Of a stretch of DNA of 64,000 bases, positions 21,049 to 36,151 are shown one piece after another (within the stretch, counting starts at the first letter, position 1; every line of letters begins with the position of its first letter). A model generated the notes under the pieces. It was not told the origin of the DNA and searched no databases. It worked only from the letters and a program-made list of their open reading frames with translations. The DNA is from Luteimonas saliphila (lineage in GTDB: Bacteria > Pseudomonadota > Gammaproteobacteria > Xanthomonadales > Xanthomonadaceae). The stretch is taken from the NCBI RefSeq assembly GCF_016774335.1, contig NZ_JAETWA010000030.1:1-64000 (forward strand), read 5' to 3'. Position numbers and translations under genes: made by a program.

Positions 21049-21094
21049 GGCCCATCCGGAGGCGCGCGCTCAGGCTTGGAGGCATCCGCTGATC

Positions 21095-21122
21095 AAAAAA
21101 AGGGCGGCCACTGGCCGCCCTT
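21095..21122 (-). terminator. Intrinsic terminator of clpA
   Basis: Minus-strand stem AAGGGCGGCC-AGT-GGCCGCCCTT followed by seven T, 23 bases after the clpA stop codon. Confidence 0.93.
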
Positions 21123-21144
21123 CGTGTGCGACGTGCTCGCGACC

Positions 21145-23427
<2,283 letters not shown>

Positions 23428-23504
23428 GGGGAGGCAACCTCCGGGGAACTGCGACCTAAATGGGGCCGCGTTCCGGCTTTTCCATGCCCCGGCCTGGCTC
23501 CCTT

Positions 23505-23825
23505 TTAGGCCTTTTCCATGGTGCAGAGCAAGGGGTGCTGGTTGAGCCGGGAATATTCGTTCACCTGCGCGACCTTGGACTCCGCCACCTCGCGGCTGTA
23601 GACCCCGCACACGCCGCGCCCGCGGGTGTGGACGTGAAGCATGACCTGGGTGGCCTTCTCCAGGTCCAGGGCGAAGAACCGGACCAGGACGTCGACCACG
23701 AAGTCCATCGGGGTGTAGTCGTCGTTCAGCAGCAGGACGGAGTACAGCGGCGGCCGCGCCAGCTCCGGCTTGCTGGTCTCCACGACGGTGCCGTGTTCGT
23801 GCTCGGGGGCGTGCTTGCGGGTCAT
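23505..23825 (-). CDS. clpS: ClpA adaptor protein ClpS
   Basis: 106 residues from ATG at 23825. Binds N-degron substrates and delivers them to ClpAP. The conserved core reads [34 protein letters not shown] and ends [13 protein letters not shown] and TPMDFV are the substrate-pocket and ClpA-contact residues. The flexible N-terminus (about 25 residues) is usual. An open frame continues upstream of the ATG but lacks the conserved part. Together with Aat at 17.5 kb it gives both halves of the bacterial N-end rule in this window. Confidence 0.96.
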   Translation of the reverse strand: MTRKHAPEHEHGTVVETSKPELARPPLYSVLLLNDDYTPMDFVVDVLVRFFALDLEKATQVMLHVHTRGRGVCGVYSREVAESKVAQVNEYSRLNQHPLLCTMEKA

Positions 23826-23935
23826 CGCTCCATTATACGAAGGGCGGAGGATCCTCCGGTCCACGCGGCACGGCATGGACGATCCGGCGCCCGGCGCGAG
23901 ACAATCGACGCTCCACGACCCGGGGGATCCCACCG

Positions 23936-24415
23936 ATGCATCGCCGCGCCCGACTGACCGCCTGCTGCCTGCTGCTGACCGCCCTGCCCGTTTTCCAGGC
24001 CTGGGCCGAGGATCCGGCGGTGGCCACGCGCCTGGATGCCCGCGGCATCCAGTACTCGGTCGACGAGGACGGCGATTACCGCGTCACCTACAACTATGCG
24101 GACGAGGGCCGGAGCCAGCTCGCGTTCGTGGCCGGGCGGACCGAAAGCATCGCCGGCTTCCGGATCCGCGAGGTGTTCGCGCCCGCCGCCTGGGTGGGCA
24201 AGGACGGGATCGACGGCGCCCGCGCACTGGCCCTGCTGGAGGAAAGCCGGCGGCAGAAGCTCGGCAGCTGGGAGATCGGCGGCGACGTGCTGTATTTCGT
24301 GATCAAACTGCCCGACAACGTCGACGCGGCGCAGCTCGAGGCGGCGCTGGACATCGTGGCCGAGGTCGCGGACAACAAGGAAATCGAGCTCAGCGGCGAG
24401 CGCGACGAGCTGTGA
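23936..24415 (+). CDS. Hypothetical exported protein, YbjN-like fold possible
   Basis: 159 residues. Signal peptide [20 protein letters not shown] with cleavage near AWAE. Mature part alternates beta and alpha segments ([18 protein letters not shown], then [18 protein letters not shown]), reminiscent of YbjN/type III chaperone-like domains, but this assignment is tentative. GGGGG precedes the ATG. Divergent from clpS and 16 bases before the Nudix gene, so it may head the nudJ-mnmA-hflD unit. Confidence 0.65.
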   Translation: MHRRARLTACCLLLTALPVFQAWAEDPAVATRLDARGIQYSVDEDGDYRVTYNYADEGRSQLAFVAGRTESIAGFRIREVFAPAAWVGKDGIDGARALALLEESRRQKLGSWEIGGDVLYFVIKLPDNVDAAQLEAALDIVAEVADNKEIELSGERDEL

Positions 24416-24431
24416 GCGGATACCGCCCCGG

Positions 24432-24911
24432 ATGAGCTATCGCGAAGGACGCTTCTGGCAGCCCGACGTCACCGTGGCCACGGTGGTGGTCGAGGGTGGC
24501 CGGTTGCTGTGCGTGGAGGAACGCGTCCAGGGCAGCCTGGTGCTCAACCAGCCCGCCGGCCACCTCGAGCCGGACGAGACCCTGCTGGATGCCGCGCTGC
24601 GCGAAACCCGGGAGGAAACCGGCTGGGACGTGCGCCTGACCGCGTTCATCGGCGCCTACCAGTGGAAGGCCCCCGCCCGCCCGGGAGAAGACGAGGGGCG
24701 CCATTACCTGCGCTTCGCGTTCGCTGCCGAGCCGGTCGCCCACGATCCGGCGCGGACACTGGACGAGGGCATCGTGCGCGCGGTCTGGATGACGCCCTCG
24801 GAGCTGCGCGCCGCCGCGGATCGCCACCGCAGCCCGCTGGTATGGCGGGTCGTGGCCGACCATCTGGCCGGGCGGCGCCAGCCGCTGTCGCTGGTCTCGC
24901 AACTGGAATGA
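24432..24911 (+). CDS. nudJ: Nudix hydrolase, NudJ type
   Basis: 159 residues. Nudix box spans residues 43-65 with G43, E49, R57-E58, E61-E62 and G64 as required for Mg-dependent pyrophosphate hydrolysis. The start [19 protein letters not shown] and the middle [20 protein letters not shown] match the NudJ (YmfB) group, which acts on nucleoside tri- and diphosphates and thiamine pyrophosphate precursors. As in E. coli it lies immediately before mnmA; here stop and start overlap (ATGA), so translation is coupled. Confidence 0.9.
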   Translation: MSYREGRFWQPDVTVATVVVEGGRLLCVEERVQGSLVLNQPAGHLEPDETLLDAALRETREETGWDVRLTAFIGAYQWKAPARPGEDEGRHYLRFAFAAEPVAHDPARTLDEGIVRAVWMTPSELRAAADRHRSPLVWRVVADHLAGRRQPLSLVSQLE

Positions 24912-26080
24912 GCGCGCCGCAGATCATCGTCGGCATGTCGGGCGGGGTCGATTCCTCGGTTGCCGCGCTGGTGCTGCGGGAGGCCGGCGAATCGATCGCC
25001 GGCCTGTTCATGCAGAACTGGGCCGACGACGATGCGCAGGACGGCGCGAGTGCCCCTTCGGGCAGGACGCCTAAAGTGGCCGGCACCGGCGAGTGCCGCG
25101 CCGAAGACGACCGCCGCGACGCGGTCGCGGTCTGCGGCCGGCTCGGCATTCCGATCCACTTCCGCGATTTCTCTTCCGAGTACTGGAGCGGCGTGTTCGA
25201 GCACTTCATCGCCGAGTACGCCGCCGGGCGCACGCCCAACCCCGACGTGCTGTGCAATCGCGAAATCAAGTTCAAGCATTTCCTGGACGCCGCGCGCGGC
25301 CTCGGCGCGGAGCGCATCGCCACCGGCCACTACGCGCGCATCGCGCACGCGGGCGGGCGCTGGCAACTGCTGCGCGCGGCCGACCGCGGCAAGGACCAGA
25401 GCTATTTCCTGCACCAACTGGGCCAGGACCAGCTGGCCGCGACGCTGTTCCCGCTCGGGAACCTGCCCAAGACCGATGTACGCGCGATCGCGCGCAAGGC
25501 CGGCCTGCCGACCGCGGACAAGAAGGATTCGACCGGCATCTGCTTCATCGGCGAACGCGACTTCCGCGGATTCCTGTCGCGCTACCTGCCCGCGCGCGAG
25601 GGCGAGATGCGCACGCCCGGTGGCCGCGTGGTCGGGCGCCACCCGGGCGTGTTCTACTTCACGCTCGGCCAGCGCGAAGGCCTGCAACTGGGCGGCGTGC
25701 AAGGTTTCGACGCCGCGCCCTGGTACGTGGTCGGCAAGGACGTCGAACGCAACGTGCTGGTGGTTGACCAGGGCAGCGACAGCCCCTATCTCAAGTCGAC
25801 GCGGTTGTGGAGCGAGCCGGCGCACTGGATCGGCGGCGCGCCGCCGGCGCGCAGGTTCGAGTGCACCGCACAGACCCGTTACCGGCAACCGGAGGAACCC
25901 TGCCAGGTGAGCATCGACGAATCCACGCAACGCCTCGCGATCGTGTTCCGCAACCCGCAACGCGCCGTGACGCCGGGCCAGTCCGTGGTGCTCTACGACG
26001 GCGAGGCCTGCCTCGGCGGCGCGGTCATCGCGGCCACGGATGCTCCCCTCGAACGGCAGGCGCACGGAGCGGCGGCATGA
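24908..26080 (+). CDS. mnmA: tRNA-uridine 2-sulfurtransferase MnmA
   Basis: 390 residues. Makes 2-thiouridine at wobble position 34 of Lys, Glu and Gln tRNAs. PP-loop GMSGGVDSS (residues 9-17); catalytic cysteines Cys116 ([12 protein letters not shown]) and Cys212 ([12 protein letters not shown]). Other family blocks TGHYAR, DQSYFL and TPGQSVV are intact. Between the conserved NWADDD and CRAEDD there are about 16 extra residues ([19 protein letters not shown]) compared with E. coli, probably a surface loop. ATGA overlaps with nudJ upstream and hflD downstream tie the three genes into an operon. Confidence 0.97.
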   Translation: MSAPQIIVGMSGGVDSSVAALVLREAGESIAGLFMQNWADDDAQDGASAPSGRTPKVAGTGECRAEDDRRDAVAVCGRLGIPIHFRDFSSEYWSGVFEHFIAEYAAGRTPNPDVLCNREIKFKHFLDAARGLGAERIATGHYARIAHAGGRWQLLRAADRGKDQSYFLHQLGQDQLAATLFPLGNLPKTDVRAIARKAGLPTADKKDSTGICFIGERDFRGFLSRYLPAREGEMRTPGGRVVGRHPGVFYFTLGQREGLQLGGVQGFDAAPWYVVGKDVERNVLVVDQGSDSPYLKSTRLWSEPAHWIGGAPPARRFECTAQTRYRQPEEPCQVSIDESTQRLAIVFRNPQRAVTPGQSVVLYDGEACLGGAVIAATDAPLERQAHGAAA

Positions 26081-26679
26081 ACGACGACCGCGTCCTCGCC
26101 CTCGCCGGCCTGGTGCAGGCGCTCAGGCAAGTGCGGCGCATCGCCGAAACCGGGCAGGCCGACGCGGGCGTGCTGTCCACCTCGCTCGACAGCGTGTTCC
26201 GCATCGACGCCGCCTCGCCGGAGGAGGTTTACGGCGGCGCAGCCAATGTCCGCTCCGGCCTGCTGCTGCTGCGCGACTACCTCGGCAACCAGGGCGACGA
26301 CCCGCAACTGCCGAAACTGGCGCTGTCGGTGACCCAGCTCGAGCGCCGCTTCGTCGCCAACGACGCCGTTGCCGAACGCGTCCACGAGGGCATCCTCGCC
26401 ATCAAGGTCCGGGCCGACCAGTTGGGCAGCAGCCATCCCGACGTGCTGTCGGAACTGGGCAGCCTCTACGCCGAAACCGTCAGCCACCTGCGCCCGAAGG
26501 TGATGGTGCAGGGCAATCCGCACTACCTCGGCCAGGCCGGCGTGGTCGCCGAGATCCGCGCCGTCCTGCTCGCCGCACTGCGATCGGCGGTGCTGTGGCG
26601 CCAGCTCGGCGGCAGCGTCTGGGACCTGTTCCTGCGCAAGCGCGCGCTGCAACAGTCGATCGAGGGCTGGCTGGACTGA
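26077..26679 (+). CDS. hflD: High-frequency lysogenization protein HflD homolog
   Basis: 200 residues, normal length for the family. Helical protein ([60 protein letters not shown] and C-terminal [13 protein letters not shown]). In E. coli HflD is a peripheral membrane protein that affects phage lambda lysogeny; its normal role is unclear. Start overlaps the mnmA stop by four bases. The nudJ-mnmA-hflD order matches other gammaproteobacteria. Confidence 0.93.
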   Translation: MNDDRVLALAGLVQALRQVRRIAETGQADAGVLSTSLDSVFRIDAASPEEVYGGAANVRSGLLLLRDYLGNQGDDPQLPKLALSVTQLERRFVANDAVAERVHEGILAIKVRADQLGSSHPDVLSELGSLYAETVSHLRPKVMVQGNPHYLGQAGVVAEIRAVLLAALRSAVLWRQLGGSVWDLFLRKRALQQSIEGWLD

Positions 26680-26723
26680 GCGTGCCCGGCCGCCGCATGC
26701 GACCACCCCGACGCGATGGCCGC

Positions 26724-27077
26724 TCAGCGCATGGACAACAGGCCGCGACGACGGAACCAGGACTCGAGTGGCAAGGGCGCCAACGGCGGCACCGCCGCCA
26801 GTAGCGCCCACAGCAGCGCCCACAGCGCCCACCGCAGGCGCATGCCTGCGACCACCGCGACCACCAGATGGAGCAGGAAGGCGGCACCGTGCAACCGGCC
26901 GAAGAGCCAGACGCCGAGGTCGGTGGTCGCGGTGACGTACTTGAGGAGCATGCCGAGCAGCAGGTCCGCCCACGTCGCGGCTTCGATCAGCGCCACGACC
27001 GTGAACGCCTTTCCGGCCGGGGACAACGCATGGGATGGCTTCACGAGTCCCTGATGTCCGGCGACGAGTGCGGGCAT
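26724..27077 (-). CDS. DUF3817 family small integral membrane protein
   Basis: 117 residues with three hydrophobic helices (about 25-45, 60-80 and 82-100) including FTVVALIEAATWADLLLGML, LHGAAFLLHLVVAVVAGMRL and ALWALLWALLAAVPP. The EAATWADLL and LHG spacing matches DUF3817 proteins, whose role is unknown. The start may be a few residues further in; no strong ribosome site was seen. Convergent with hflD and followed by nothing on the same strand; 129 bases separate it from acnB. Confidence 0.7.
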   Translation of the reverse strand: MPALVAGHQGLVKPSHALSPAGKAFTVVALIEAATWADLLLGMLLKYVTATTDLGVWLFGRLHGAAFLLHLVVAVVAGMRLRWALWALLWALLAAVPPLAPLPLESWFRRRGLLSMR

Positions 27078-27169
27078 GGCCCCAGCCGACGCATGTCGTT
27101 GCGATGCTCGCGTCGCCCAACGCCAGGTACGCGCAGACAGGTGCGTTCGCGAACGAGCGCGAGGTGGCC

Positions 27170-27200
27170 GGCCGGAAAGCGCCTTCGACGCTTCCCGGCC
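27170..27200 (-). terminator. Hairpin downstream of acnB
   Basis: GGCCGGGAAGCG and CGCTTTCCGGCC (11 of 12 pairs) around a seven-base loop, 6 bases after the acnB stop on the minus strand. There is no T-run, so it could be a Rho-stabilised 3' end instead of an intrinsic terminator. Confidence 0.5.
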
Positions 27201-27206
27201 CGGTGC

Positions 27207-29798
27207 CTACGCGGCGACCGGTTCGGCGGTGCCGCGATACTCCTCGATCTGGTCGAAGTTCATGTAGCGGTAGATCTCCGCGCCCTGGTCGTTGATCACG
27301 CCGATGTCGGCCATGTACTCGGCCTTCGTCGGGATGCGGCCCAGCCGCGAACAGATGGCGGCGAGTTCCGCCGAACCGAGGAACACGTTGGAATTGCGGC
27401 CCAGCCGGTTCGGGAAGTTGCGCGTGGACGTGGAAAACACCGTCGCGCCCTCGCGCACCTGCGCCTGGTTGCCCATGCACAGCGAGCAGCCCGGCATCTC
27501 CATGCGCGCGCCGGCGGTGCCGAAGGTGCCGTAGTGGCCTTCCTTGGTGAGTTCGCTGGCGTCCATCCGGGTGGGCGGCGCGACCCACAGGCGCGTGGGG
27601 ATGTCGCGCTTGCCCTCCAGCAGCTTCGCCGCGGCGCGGAAGTGGCCGATGTTGGTCATGCACGAGCCGATGAAGACCTCGTCGATCTTCGTGCCGGCGA
27701 CCTCCGACAGCGACTTCACGTCGTCGGGGTCGTTCGGACAGGCCAGCAGCGGCTCGTGCACGTCGGCCAGGTCGATCTCGATCACCGCCGCGTACTCGGC
27801 GTCGGCATCGGGTTCGAGCAGTTGCGGATCGGCCAGCCACTCCTCCATCTTCGCGATCCGGCGCACCAGTGAACGCGCATCCGCATACCCTTCGGCGATC
27901 ATCCACTTCAGCAGCGTGATGTTGCTGGTGAGGTACTCGATGATCGGCGCCTTGTCGAGCCGCACGGTGCAGCCGGCAGCGGAGCGCTCGGCCGAGGCGT
28001 CGGAAAGCTCGAACGCCTGCTCCACCTTCAGCTGCGGCAGGCCCTCGATCTCGAGGATGCGGCCGGAGAAGATGTTCTTCTTGCCCTGCTTGGCGACCGT
28101 CAGCAGGCCGGCCTTGATCGCGTAGTACGGGATCGCGTTGACCAGGTCGCGCAGAGTCACGCCCGGCTGCAGTTCGCCCTTGAAGCGCACCAGCACGCTT
28201 TCTGGCATGTCGAGCGGCATCACCCCGGTGGCGGCGGCGAACGCGACCAGGCCGGAGCCCGCGGGGAACGAGATGCCGACCGGGAAACGCGTATGCGAGT
28301 CGCCGCCGGTGCCGACGGTATCGGGCAGCAGCATGCGGTTGAGCCAGCTGTGGATCACGCCGTCGCCAGGACGCAGCGAGATGCCGCCGCGGGTGGAGAT
28401 GAATTCCGGCAACGTGTGGTGGGTCTTCACGTCCACCGGCTTGGGATAGGCCGCGGTGTGGCAGAACGACTGCATCACAAGGTCCGCGCTGAATCCGAGG
28501 CAGGCGAGATCCTTGAGCTCGTCGCGCGTCATCGGGCCGGTGGTGTCCTGCGAACCCACCGAAGTCATCCGCGGCTCGCAGTAGGTGCCCGGGCGCACGC
28601 CCTGCCCTTCCGGCAGTCCGCAGGCGCGGCCGACCATCTTCTGCGCCAGCGAGTAACCCCTGCCGCTGTCGGCCGGCGGCTGCGGCTGGCGGAACAGGTC
28701 GGTGGCGGGCAGGCCTAGCGATTCGCGCGCCCTGGCGGTCAGGCCGCGGCCGATGATCAGCGGGATGCGGCCACCGGCACGGACCTCGTCGAACAGCACG
28801 TCGGACTTGACCTGGAACCCGGCGATGACCACGCCGTCCTTCAGCGCCTTGCCCTCGTACGGGCGCAGCTCGACGACGTCGCCGTGTTCCATCCTCGACA
28901 CGTCGAGTTCGATCGGCAACGCGCCGGCGTCCTCCATGGTGTTGTAGAAGATCGGCGCGATCTTGCTGCCCAGGCACACGCCGCCGTAGCGCTTGTTGGG
29001 GATGTACGGAATGTCCTGCCCGGTCCACCACAGCACGCTGTTGGTCGCCGACTTGCGGCTGGAACCGGTGCCGACCACGTCGCCGACGTAGGCCACCAGG
29101 TGACCTTTCTCCTTCAGTGCCAGGATCTCGCCGATCGGACCGCGCCTTCCGTCCTCCTCCGGCACGAACGGTGCGTCGGGACGCCGGTTCTTGAGCATCG
29201 CCAGCGCGTGCATCGGGATGTCAGGGCGGGTGGTCGCGTCCGGCGCGGGCGACAGGTCGTCGGTGTTGGTCTCGCCCGGCACCTTGAACACGGTGATGGT
29301 GAGCGACGCCGGCACTTCCGGCTTGCTCGTGAACCATTCGGCCGCCGCCCAGCTCTCCAGCACCGCACGGGCGTTGGCGTTGCCGGTCCTGGCCTTCTCC
29401 TCGACGTCGTGGAACGCGTCGAACACCAGCAGGGTGTGCTTCAGGCCCTCGGCCGCCACCGCCCCGAGCTCGGCATGGTCGAGCAGTTCGACCAGCGGAT
29501 GGATGTTGTAGCCGCCGAGCATCGTGCCCAGCAGTTCGGTCGCGCGCCGAGGCGTGATCAACGGGGTCTTCTCGGTGCCGAACGCGATCGCCGCCAGATA
29601 CGAGGCCTTGACCTTCGCGGCGTCGTCCACGCCGGCCGGCACGCGCTGGCTGAGCAGTTCGACCAGGGTCTCGGCCTCGCCCGCGGGCGGCTGCTTGACC
29701 AGTTCGATCAGCGCGGCGGTCTGCTGCGCGGAGAGCGGCAACGGCGGGATGCCGAGGACGGCGCGTTCGGCGGCGTGGTGGCGATAGGCTTCCAGCAT
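27207..29798 (-). CDS. acnB: Aconitate hydratase B
   Basis: 863 residues, typical for AcnB. TCA-cycle enzyme converting citrate to isocitrate through a 4Fe-4S cluster. The AcnB domain order is present: N-terminal HEAT-like region ([20 protein letters not shown]), the swivel domain with [17 protein letters not shown], then the cluster domain with [18 protein letters not shown] and [11 protein letters not shown] giving the three cluster cysteines. GGAGAA lies before the ATG. vapC ends 46 bases upstream on the same strand, so read-through from the vapBC promoter into acnB is possible. Confidence 0.97.
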   Translation of the reverse strand: MLEAYRHHAAERAVLGIPPLPLSAQQTAALIELVKQPPAGEAETLVELLSQRVPAGVDDAAKVKASYLAAIAFGTEKTPLITPRRATELLGTMLGGYNIHPLVELLDHAELGAVAAEGLKHTLLVFDAFHDVEEKARTGNANARAVLESWAAAEWFTSKPEVPASLTITVFKVPGETNTDDLSPAPDATTRPDIPMHALAMLKNRRPDAPFVPEEDGRRGPIGEILALKEKGHLVAYVGDVVGTGSSRKSATNSVLWWTGQDIPYIPNKRYGGVCLGSKIAPIFYNTMEDAGALPIELDVSRMEHGDVVELRPYEGKALKDGVVIAGFQVKSDVLFDEVRAGGRIPLIIGRGLTARARESLGLPATDLFRQPQPPADSGRGYSLAQKMVGRACGLPEGQGVRPGTYCEPRMTSVGSQDTTGPMTRDELKDLACLGFSADLVMQSFCHTAAYPKPVDVKTHHTLPEFISTRGGISLRPGDGVIHSWLNRMLLPDTVGTGGDSHTRFPVGISFPAGSGLVAFAAATGVMPLDMPESVLVRFKGELQPGVTLRDLVNAIPYYAIKAGLLTVAKQGKKNIFSGRILEIEGLPQLKVEQAFELSDASAERSAAGCTVRLDKAPIIEYLTSNITLLKWMIAEGYADARSLVRRIAKMEEWLADPQLLEPDADAEYAAVIEIDLADVHEPLLACPNDPDDVKSLSEVAGTKIDEVFIGSCMTNIGHFRAAAKLLEGKRDIPTRLWVAPPTRMDASELTKEGHYGTFGTAGARMEMPGCSLCMGNQAQVREGATVFSTSTRNFPNRLGRNSNVFLGSAELAAICSRLGRIPTKAEYMADIGVINDQGAEIYRYMNFDQIEEYRGTAEPVAA

Positions 29799-29844
29799 GA
29801 CGGGGTTTCTCCGGAGAATGGCGGCGGGAAATTCGGGCGGGCGA

Positions 29845-30276
29845 TCAGTCGGCGGGCTTGGGCGCGATCACCTTCAGGCCCTTGAAGTAGTCGCGGAAGA
29901 AGCCGGCGTCGCGGGTGATCAGGCCAGCGCATTGCAGCAGCGCATGCGCGCCGACGATGAAGTCGGGCACCGTGCGCGGCGATACCTGTCCGCCCTGCCC
30001 GGCCGCGCGTCGCCGCTGGTTGAAACGGCGCTGCATCTCGCCGGCGCGGATCGCGGCGCGGCGCTCGACCGGGAGATAGCGCATGCCCATCTCCTCGACC
30101 ACATCCATGATGTCGGTGCCGTGGCCGAGGCCGGCGGTGATCTCGCTCACGACCACGTCGCACAGCACCACCGGCCCCTGGGCGAGCGCGTCGCGCACGC
30201 ACTGCTCGGCGGCATCGGCCATGCGCGCATCGTCGCCGAGCAGGTCGATCAGGATGGAGGTGTCGATCGCGATCAT
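29845..30276 (-). CDS. vapC: VapC-type PIN-domain toxin
   Basis: 143 residues. PIN-domain ribonuclease toxin: conserved acidic sites are in [13 protein letters not shown] (Asp5), the [10 protein letters not shown] segment, and the C-terminal [19 protein letters not shown]. These coordinate Mg for tRNA or mRNA cleavage in the family. Nine bases downstream of the AbrB-type antitoxin on the same strand. Length is in the normal 130-145 range and the acidic residues are intact, so the toxin should be active. Confidence 0.9.
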   Translation of the reverse strand: MIAIDTSILIDLLGDDARMADAAEQCVRDALAQGPVVLCDVVVSEITAGLGHGTDIMDVVEEMGMRYLPVERRAAIRAGEMQRRFNQRRRAAGQGGQVSPRTVPDFIVGAHALLQCAGLITRDAGFFRDYFKGLKVIAPKPAD

Positions 30277-30285
30277 CGGCGGCGG

Positions 30286-30531
30286 TCAGGGATCGACCGG
30301 GTCGCCCGGCGCGCGTCCGCGCAGTTCGCGCATGACGTCGTCGGTGCTCACACCCTCGGGCAGGCGGAAGCGGCCGCGGGCGCGCGAGATCGCGTCGTCC
30401 ACATTCTTGCGCAGGATGATGCGGCCGCCCTCCAGCTCGACCTTGAGCAGGGTGCCCTTGGTCAGGCCGAGCGCGTCGCGCACCGCCTTGGGCAGGGTGA
30501 TCTGGCCTCGCTCGGCGACGGTGGCTTCCAT
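30286..30531 (-). CDS. vapB: AbrB/SpoVT-domain antitoxin (VapB type)
   Basis: 81 residues from ATG at 30531, chosen because GGAG lies 6 bases before it; an ATG at 30543 lacks such a site. The swapped-hairpin DNA-binding domain reads VAERGQITLPKAVRDALGLT and GTLLKVELEGGRIIL; the C-terminal tail (about residues 45-81) would neutralise VapC. Autoregulation is likely through the palindrome overlapping the -10 box just upstream. Confidence 0.88.
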   Translation of the reverse strand: MEATVAERGQITLPKAVRDALGLTKGTLLKVELEGGRIILRKNVDDAISRARGRFRLPEGVSTDDVMRELRGRAPGDPVDP

Positions 30532-30553
30532 AGCGGGCTCCATGAACGAAACG

Positions 30554-30574
30554 GTATGGATGAATTATACATAC
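30554..30574 (-). promoter_or_regulatory. vapBC promoter and probable operator
   Basis: Consensus -10 TATAAT (30564-30569, minus strand) lies within a 21-base interrupted palindrome, GTATG...CATAC. This is the normal layout for antitoxin autorepression. The -35 is weak. Confidence 0.6.
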
Positions 30575-30700
30575 TTTTGAACGCATACTCGCATCCGCAC
30601 CCCGGGGGGCCGGTGCCCGCCCGTCTCGGGTTCGCGACATGAACCGGCGTAGACTCGATGGCAGACCCTGCCGCCCCGCAGCCACAGGAGCCCCCCGGTC

Positions 30701-33469
<2,769 letters not shown>

Positions 33470-33567
33470 CCGCCCGCACACAGGAAGCACCGCCCACCGC
33501 AGCGCGACGGGCGTTCGCAGCGATCGCGCGGCATCGCGCCGGCGATCGACCCCGGGTCGCTACGGCA

Positions 33568-33616
33568 GGCTGCTCCATCACCGTGCTGCATCGACTCGCG
33601 GCACGCAAGGTCGCGA
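33568..33616 (+). pseudogene. Duplicated remnant of the acnA 3' end
   Basis: GGCTGCTCCATCACCGTGCT and onward matches the last 49 bases of acnA (33419-33467) with a few indels and substitutions: the acnA tail GLLHYVLRQLAARKA corresponds to LLH..VLHRLAARKV here, but in shifted frames. There is no initiation site. It lies in the gap between acnA and a convergent lipoprotein gene. Confidence 0.6.
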
Positions 33617-33652
33617 GGCTTCCGGCGCGCGGACCGCGTCTGCGGAAGCGCC

Positions 33653-34153
33653 CTACAGTGCGGGCGTCCAGCGCGCGCTGGCCAGCTTCCAGTCCCCGTC
33701 GACGAGTCGCCAGCCCGTTTCCACGTCGTAGACTCGCGCGGTGTCGGGCAGCAGGCGACCGGAACCCCCGCGCAACATCGCGGTGAAGCGCACGACGGCA
33801 TGGGTGTCGGCCATCTCCATCCGCAGGGGACCCGCGCTGATGCCGATGTCGCGATGCCGCAGCAGGTAGGCGGCCGCCAGTCGGCGTGCGCCGTCGCGAT
33901 CGAGCCCGCCATTGCCGATGAAGTCTTCGGCGAGGTGTTGCTGCATCGCAGCAGCGTCGCGCTTCTCGAGCGCGGCCTGCATGTCCTCGACGGTCTGCCG
34001 CAGCGCGGCCTCCGGATCGCCCCGGGAGCACGCAGCAGACAGCAGCAGCGATGCTGCGAACACACCCGCGACAGTCGCGCGGAAGCATGCCTGCACCTTC
34101 GCCGCCGCCCCTGCGCCGCGACCCGCTGCGGCCTCTACGATCCGCGTTTCCAT
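33653..34153 (-). CDS. Putative lipoprotein with NTF2/SnoaL-like domain
   Basis: 166 residues from ATG at 34153. A long N-terminal stretch leads into a hydrophobic core and lipobox LSAAC; the mature domain ([75 protein letters not shown]) has the alpha-beta pattern of the NTF2-like superfamily, often small-ligand binders or enzymes of unknown substrate. Start uncertain because of the unusually long pre-signal segment. Convergent with acnA and divergent from rpfB. Confidence 0.7.
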   Translation of the reverse strand: METRIVEAAAGRGAGAAAKVQACFRATVAGVFAASLLLSAACSRGDPEAALRQTVEDMQAALEKRDAAAMQQHLAEDFIGNGGLDRDGARRLAAAYLLRHRDIGISAGPLRMEMADTHAVVRFTAMLRGGSGRLLPDTARVYDVETGWRLVDGDWKLASARWTPAL

Positions 34154-34224
34154 GGCCCTTACTCTACGGCAACCATGCGCGCGCCGCGCGCCGGGAAGGC
34201 CGCCGTGCGCGCCTTGCCAGTCCC

Positions 34225-34258
34225 TGGAGCCTATGCTCCAATCCATACCGAACGGTAT
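34225..34258. promoter_or_regulatory. Two palindromes upstream of rpfB, possible operator
   Basis: TGGAGC-CTAT-GCTCCA (34225-34240) is followed by the perfect 14-bp palindrome ATACCGAACGGTAT (34245-34258), 41 bases before the rpfB ATG. The second has the form bound by many TetR-family regulators of fatty-acid genes. The regulator is not encoded in the window. Confidence 0.5.
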
Positions 34259-34299
34259 CGCCCAGAATGCCGGCCTCACAATTCCGTGGAGGGGATGGA

Positions 34300-35973
34300 A
34301 TGACGACGCAACGCCCGTGGCTCGCGCAGTATCCAGCCGGAGTTCCGCATCAGATCGACGTCGACGAATTCGCATCGATCCCGGCCGTGCTCGAGCAGTC
34401 GATCCGCCAGTTCGGCGATCGACCGGCGTTCACCAACATGGGCAAGGCGCTGACCTACGCGGAGATCGATCGGCTCAGCCGCCAGTTCGCCGCCTACCTG
34501 CTCGGCGAACTGAAACTCAAGAAGGGCGATCGCGTCGCGATCATGATGCCCAACTGCCTGCAGTACCCGATCGCCACTTTCGGCGTGCTGCGCGCCGGTC
34601 TCACGGTGGTGAACGTCAATCCGATGTACACCGCACGCGAACTGCGCCACCAACTGGTGGACTCGGGCACGAGCGTGATCCTGGTGCTCGACAACTTCGC
34701 CAGGACCGTACAGGACGTACTCGCCGACACGACGGTGCGCCAGGTCCTCACCACCGGGCTCGGCGACATGCTCGGCTTTCCCAAGGGCGCCATCGTCAAT
34801 TTCGTACTGCGCAACGTCAAGAAGATGGTGCCCGACTACGACATCCCGTCGGCGGTGCGCTTCCGCGACGCGCTCTCGCTCGGCAGCAAGCACGAGTTGC
34901 CGGATATCTCGATCACCCACGAGGACATCGCGTTCCTGCAGTACACCGGCGGCACCACCGGCGTGGCCAAGGGCGCGATGCTCACCCACCGCAACCTGGT
35001 GGCCAACATGCAGCAGGCCTCGGCGTGGATCGGAACGAACGTCAAGCTCGGCCAGGAAGTCATCGTCACCGCGCTGCCGCTGTACCACATCTTCGCCCTG
35101 ACCGCGAACGGCCTGGTCTTCATGAAGTACGGCGCGAAGAACATCCTGATCACCAATCCGCGCGACATGCCGGGCTTCGTCAAGGAGCTCAAGCGCGAGC
35201 CGTTCACCGCGATCACCGGCGTCAACACCCTGTTCAACGGGCTGCTGAACACCCCCGGCTTCGACGAGATCGATTTCTCGAAGCTGCACCTCACCCTCGG
35301 CGGCGGCATGGCGGTGCAGCGCGCGGTGGCGGAGCGATGGAAGAAGGCCACCGGCGTCACCCTGGTCGAGGCCTACGGCCTGACCGAGACCTCGCCCGCC
35401 GCCTGCATCAACCCGATGGACCTGGCCGACTACAACGGGGCGATCGGGCTGCCGGTGCCCTCCACCGACGTCTGCGTCAAGGACGAGGAAGGCCGCCAAC
35501 TGCCCGTCGGCGAGGTCGGCGAGCTCTGCGTGAACGGTCCGCAGGTGATGAAGGGCTACTGGAACCGCCCGGAGGAGACCGCCGCCGCGATCGATGCCGA
35601 CGGCTGGCTGCACACCGGCGACATGGCGAAGATGGACGAGCAGGGCTTCTTCTACATCGTCGACCGCAAGAAGGACATGATCCTGGTGTCCGGCTTCAAC
35701 GTCTATCCCAACGAGATCGAGGACGTCGTGGCGATGATGCCCGGGGTGCTGGAGGTCGCCGCGGTCGGGGTGCCGGACGACAAGTCCGGCGAGGCGGTCA
35801 AGCTGGTGATCGTGCGCAAGGACCCGGCGCTGACCGTCGAGCAGGTCAAGGCCCACGCCCGGGAGAACCTGACCGGCTACAAGCAGCCCAAGTTCGTCGA
35901 ATTTCGTGACGAACTTCCCAAAACGAACGTCGGCAAGATCCTCCGGCGGGCGCTCCGGGACGAGGCGGCGTGA
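34300..35973 (+). CDS. rpfB: RpfB, long-chain fatty-acyl-CoA ligase
   Basis: 557 residues; homologous to FadD. Activates long-chain fatty acids to CoA esters; in xanthomonads it turns over DSF family signals. ATP/AMP-binding motif [14 protein letters not shown] (about residues 214-227), the [11 protein letters not shown] motif, and adenylation-domain end [22 protein letters not shown]-terminal [20 protein letters not shown] with the catalytic Lys in the last TNVGKILRR. Strong AGGGGATGG ribosome site before the ATG. rpfF follows 178 bases downstream in the same direction, as in Xanthomonas. Confidence 0.95.
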   Translation: MTTQRPWLAQYPAGVPHQIDVDEFASIPAVLEQSIRQFGDRPAFTNMGKALTYAEIDRLSRQFAAYLLGELKLKKGDRVAIMMPNCLQYPIATFGVLRAGLTVVNVNPMYTARELRHQLVDSGTSVILVLDNFARTVQDVLADTTVRQVLTTGLGDMLGFPKGAIVNFVLRNVKKMVPDYDIPSAVRFRDALSLGSKHELPDISITHEDIAFLQYTGGTTGVAKGAMLTHRNLVANMQQASAWIGTNVKLGQEVIVTALPLYHIFALTANGLVFMKYGAKNILITNPRDMPGFVKELKREPFTAITGVNTLFNGLLNTPGFDEIDFSKLHLTLGGGMAVQRAVAERWKKATGVTLVEAYGLTETSPAACINPMDLADYNGAIGLPVPSTDVCVKDEEGRQLPVGEVGELCVNGPQVMKGYWNRPEETAAAIDADGWLHTGDMAKMDEQGFFYIVDRKKDMILVSGFNVYPNEIEDVVAMMPGVLEVAAVGVPDDKSGEAVKLVIVRKDPALTVEQVKAHARENLTGYKQPKFVEFRDELPKTNVGKILRRALRDEAA

Positions 35974-36013
35974 AGGCCGGGTAATGCCACCGGGGCTCCG
36001 ACCCCGGCATAAA

Positions 36014-36068
36014 CTGCCCCTGTAGGGCAGAAATAGCTTGCATACCCTGCGACATGGGTGCATAGAAT
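36014..36068 (+). promoter_or_regulatory. Hairpin and weak promoter between rpfB and rpfF
   Basis: CTGCCC-CTGTA-GGGCAG (36014-36030) is followed by a weak promoter-like pair TTGCAT (36038) and TAGAAT (36063) with a 19-base spacer. It would allow rpfF to be expressed apart from rpfB. Confidence 0.35.
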
Positions 36069-36151
36069 CAGGCGGTCGGACGTACTTCACATTTCCGGCC
36101 GCCAACACCCTTGGTCCGACGTGACCCTGGCGGCCCCCCCAGGGGACCCTC

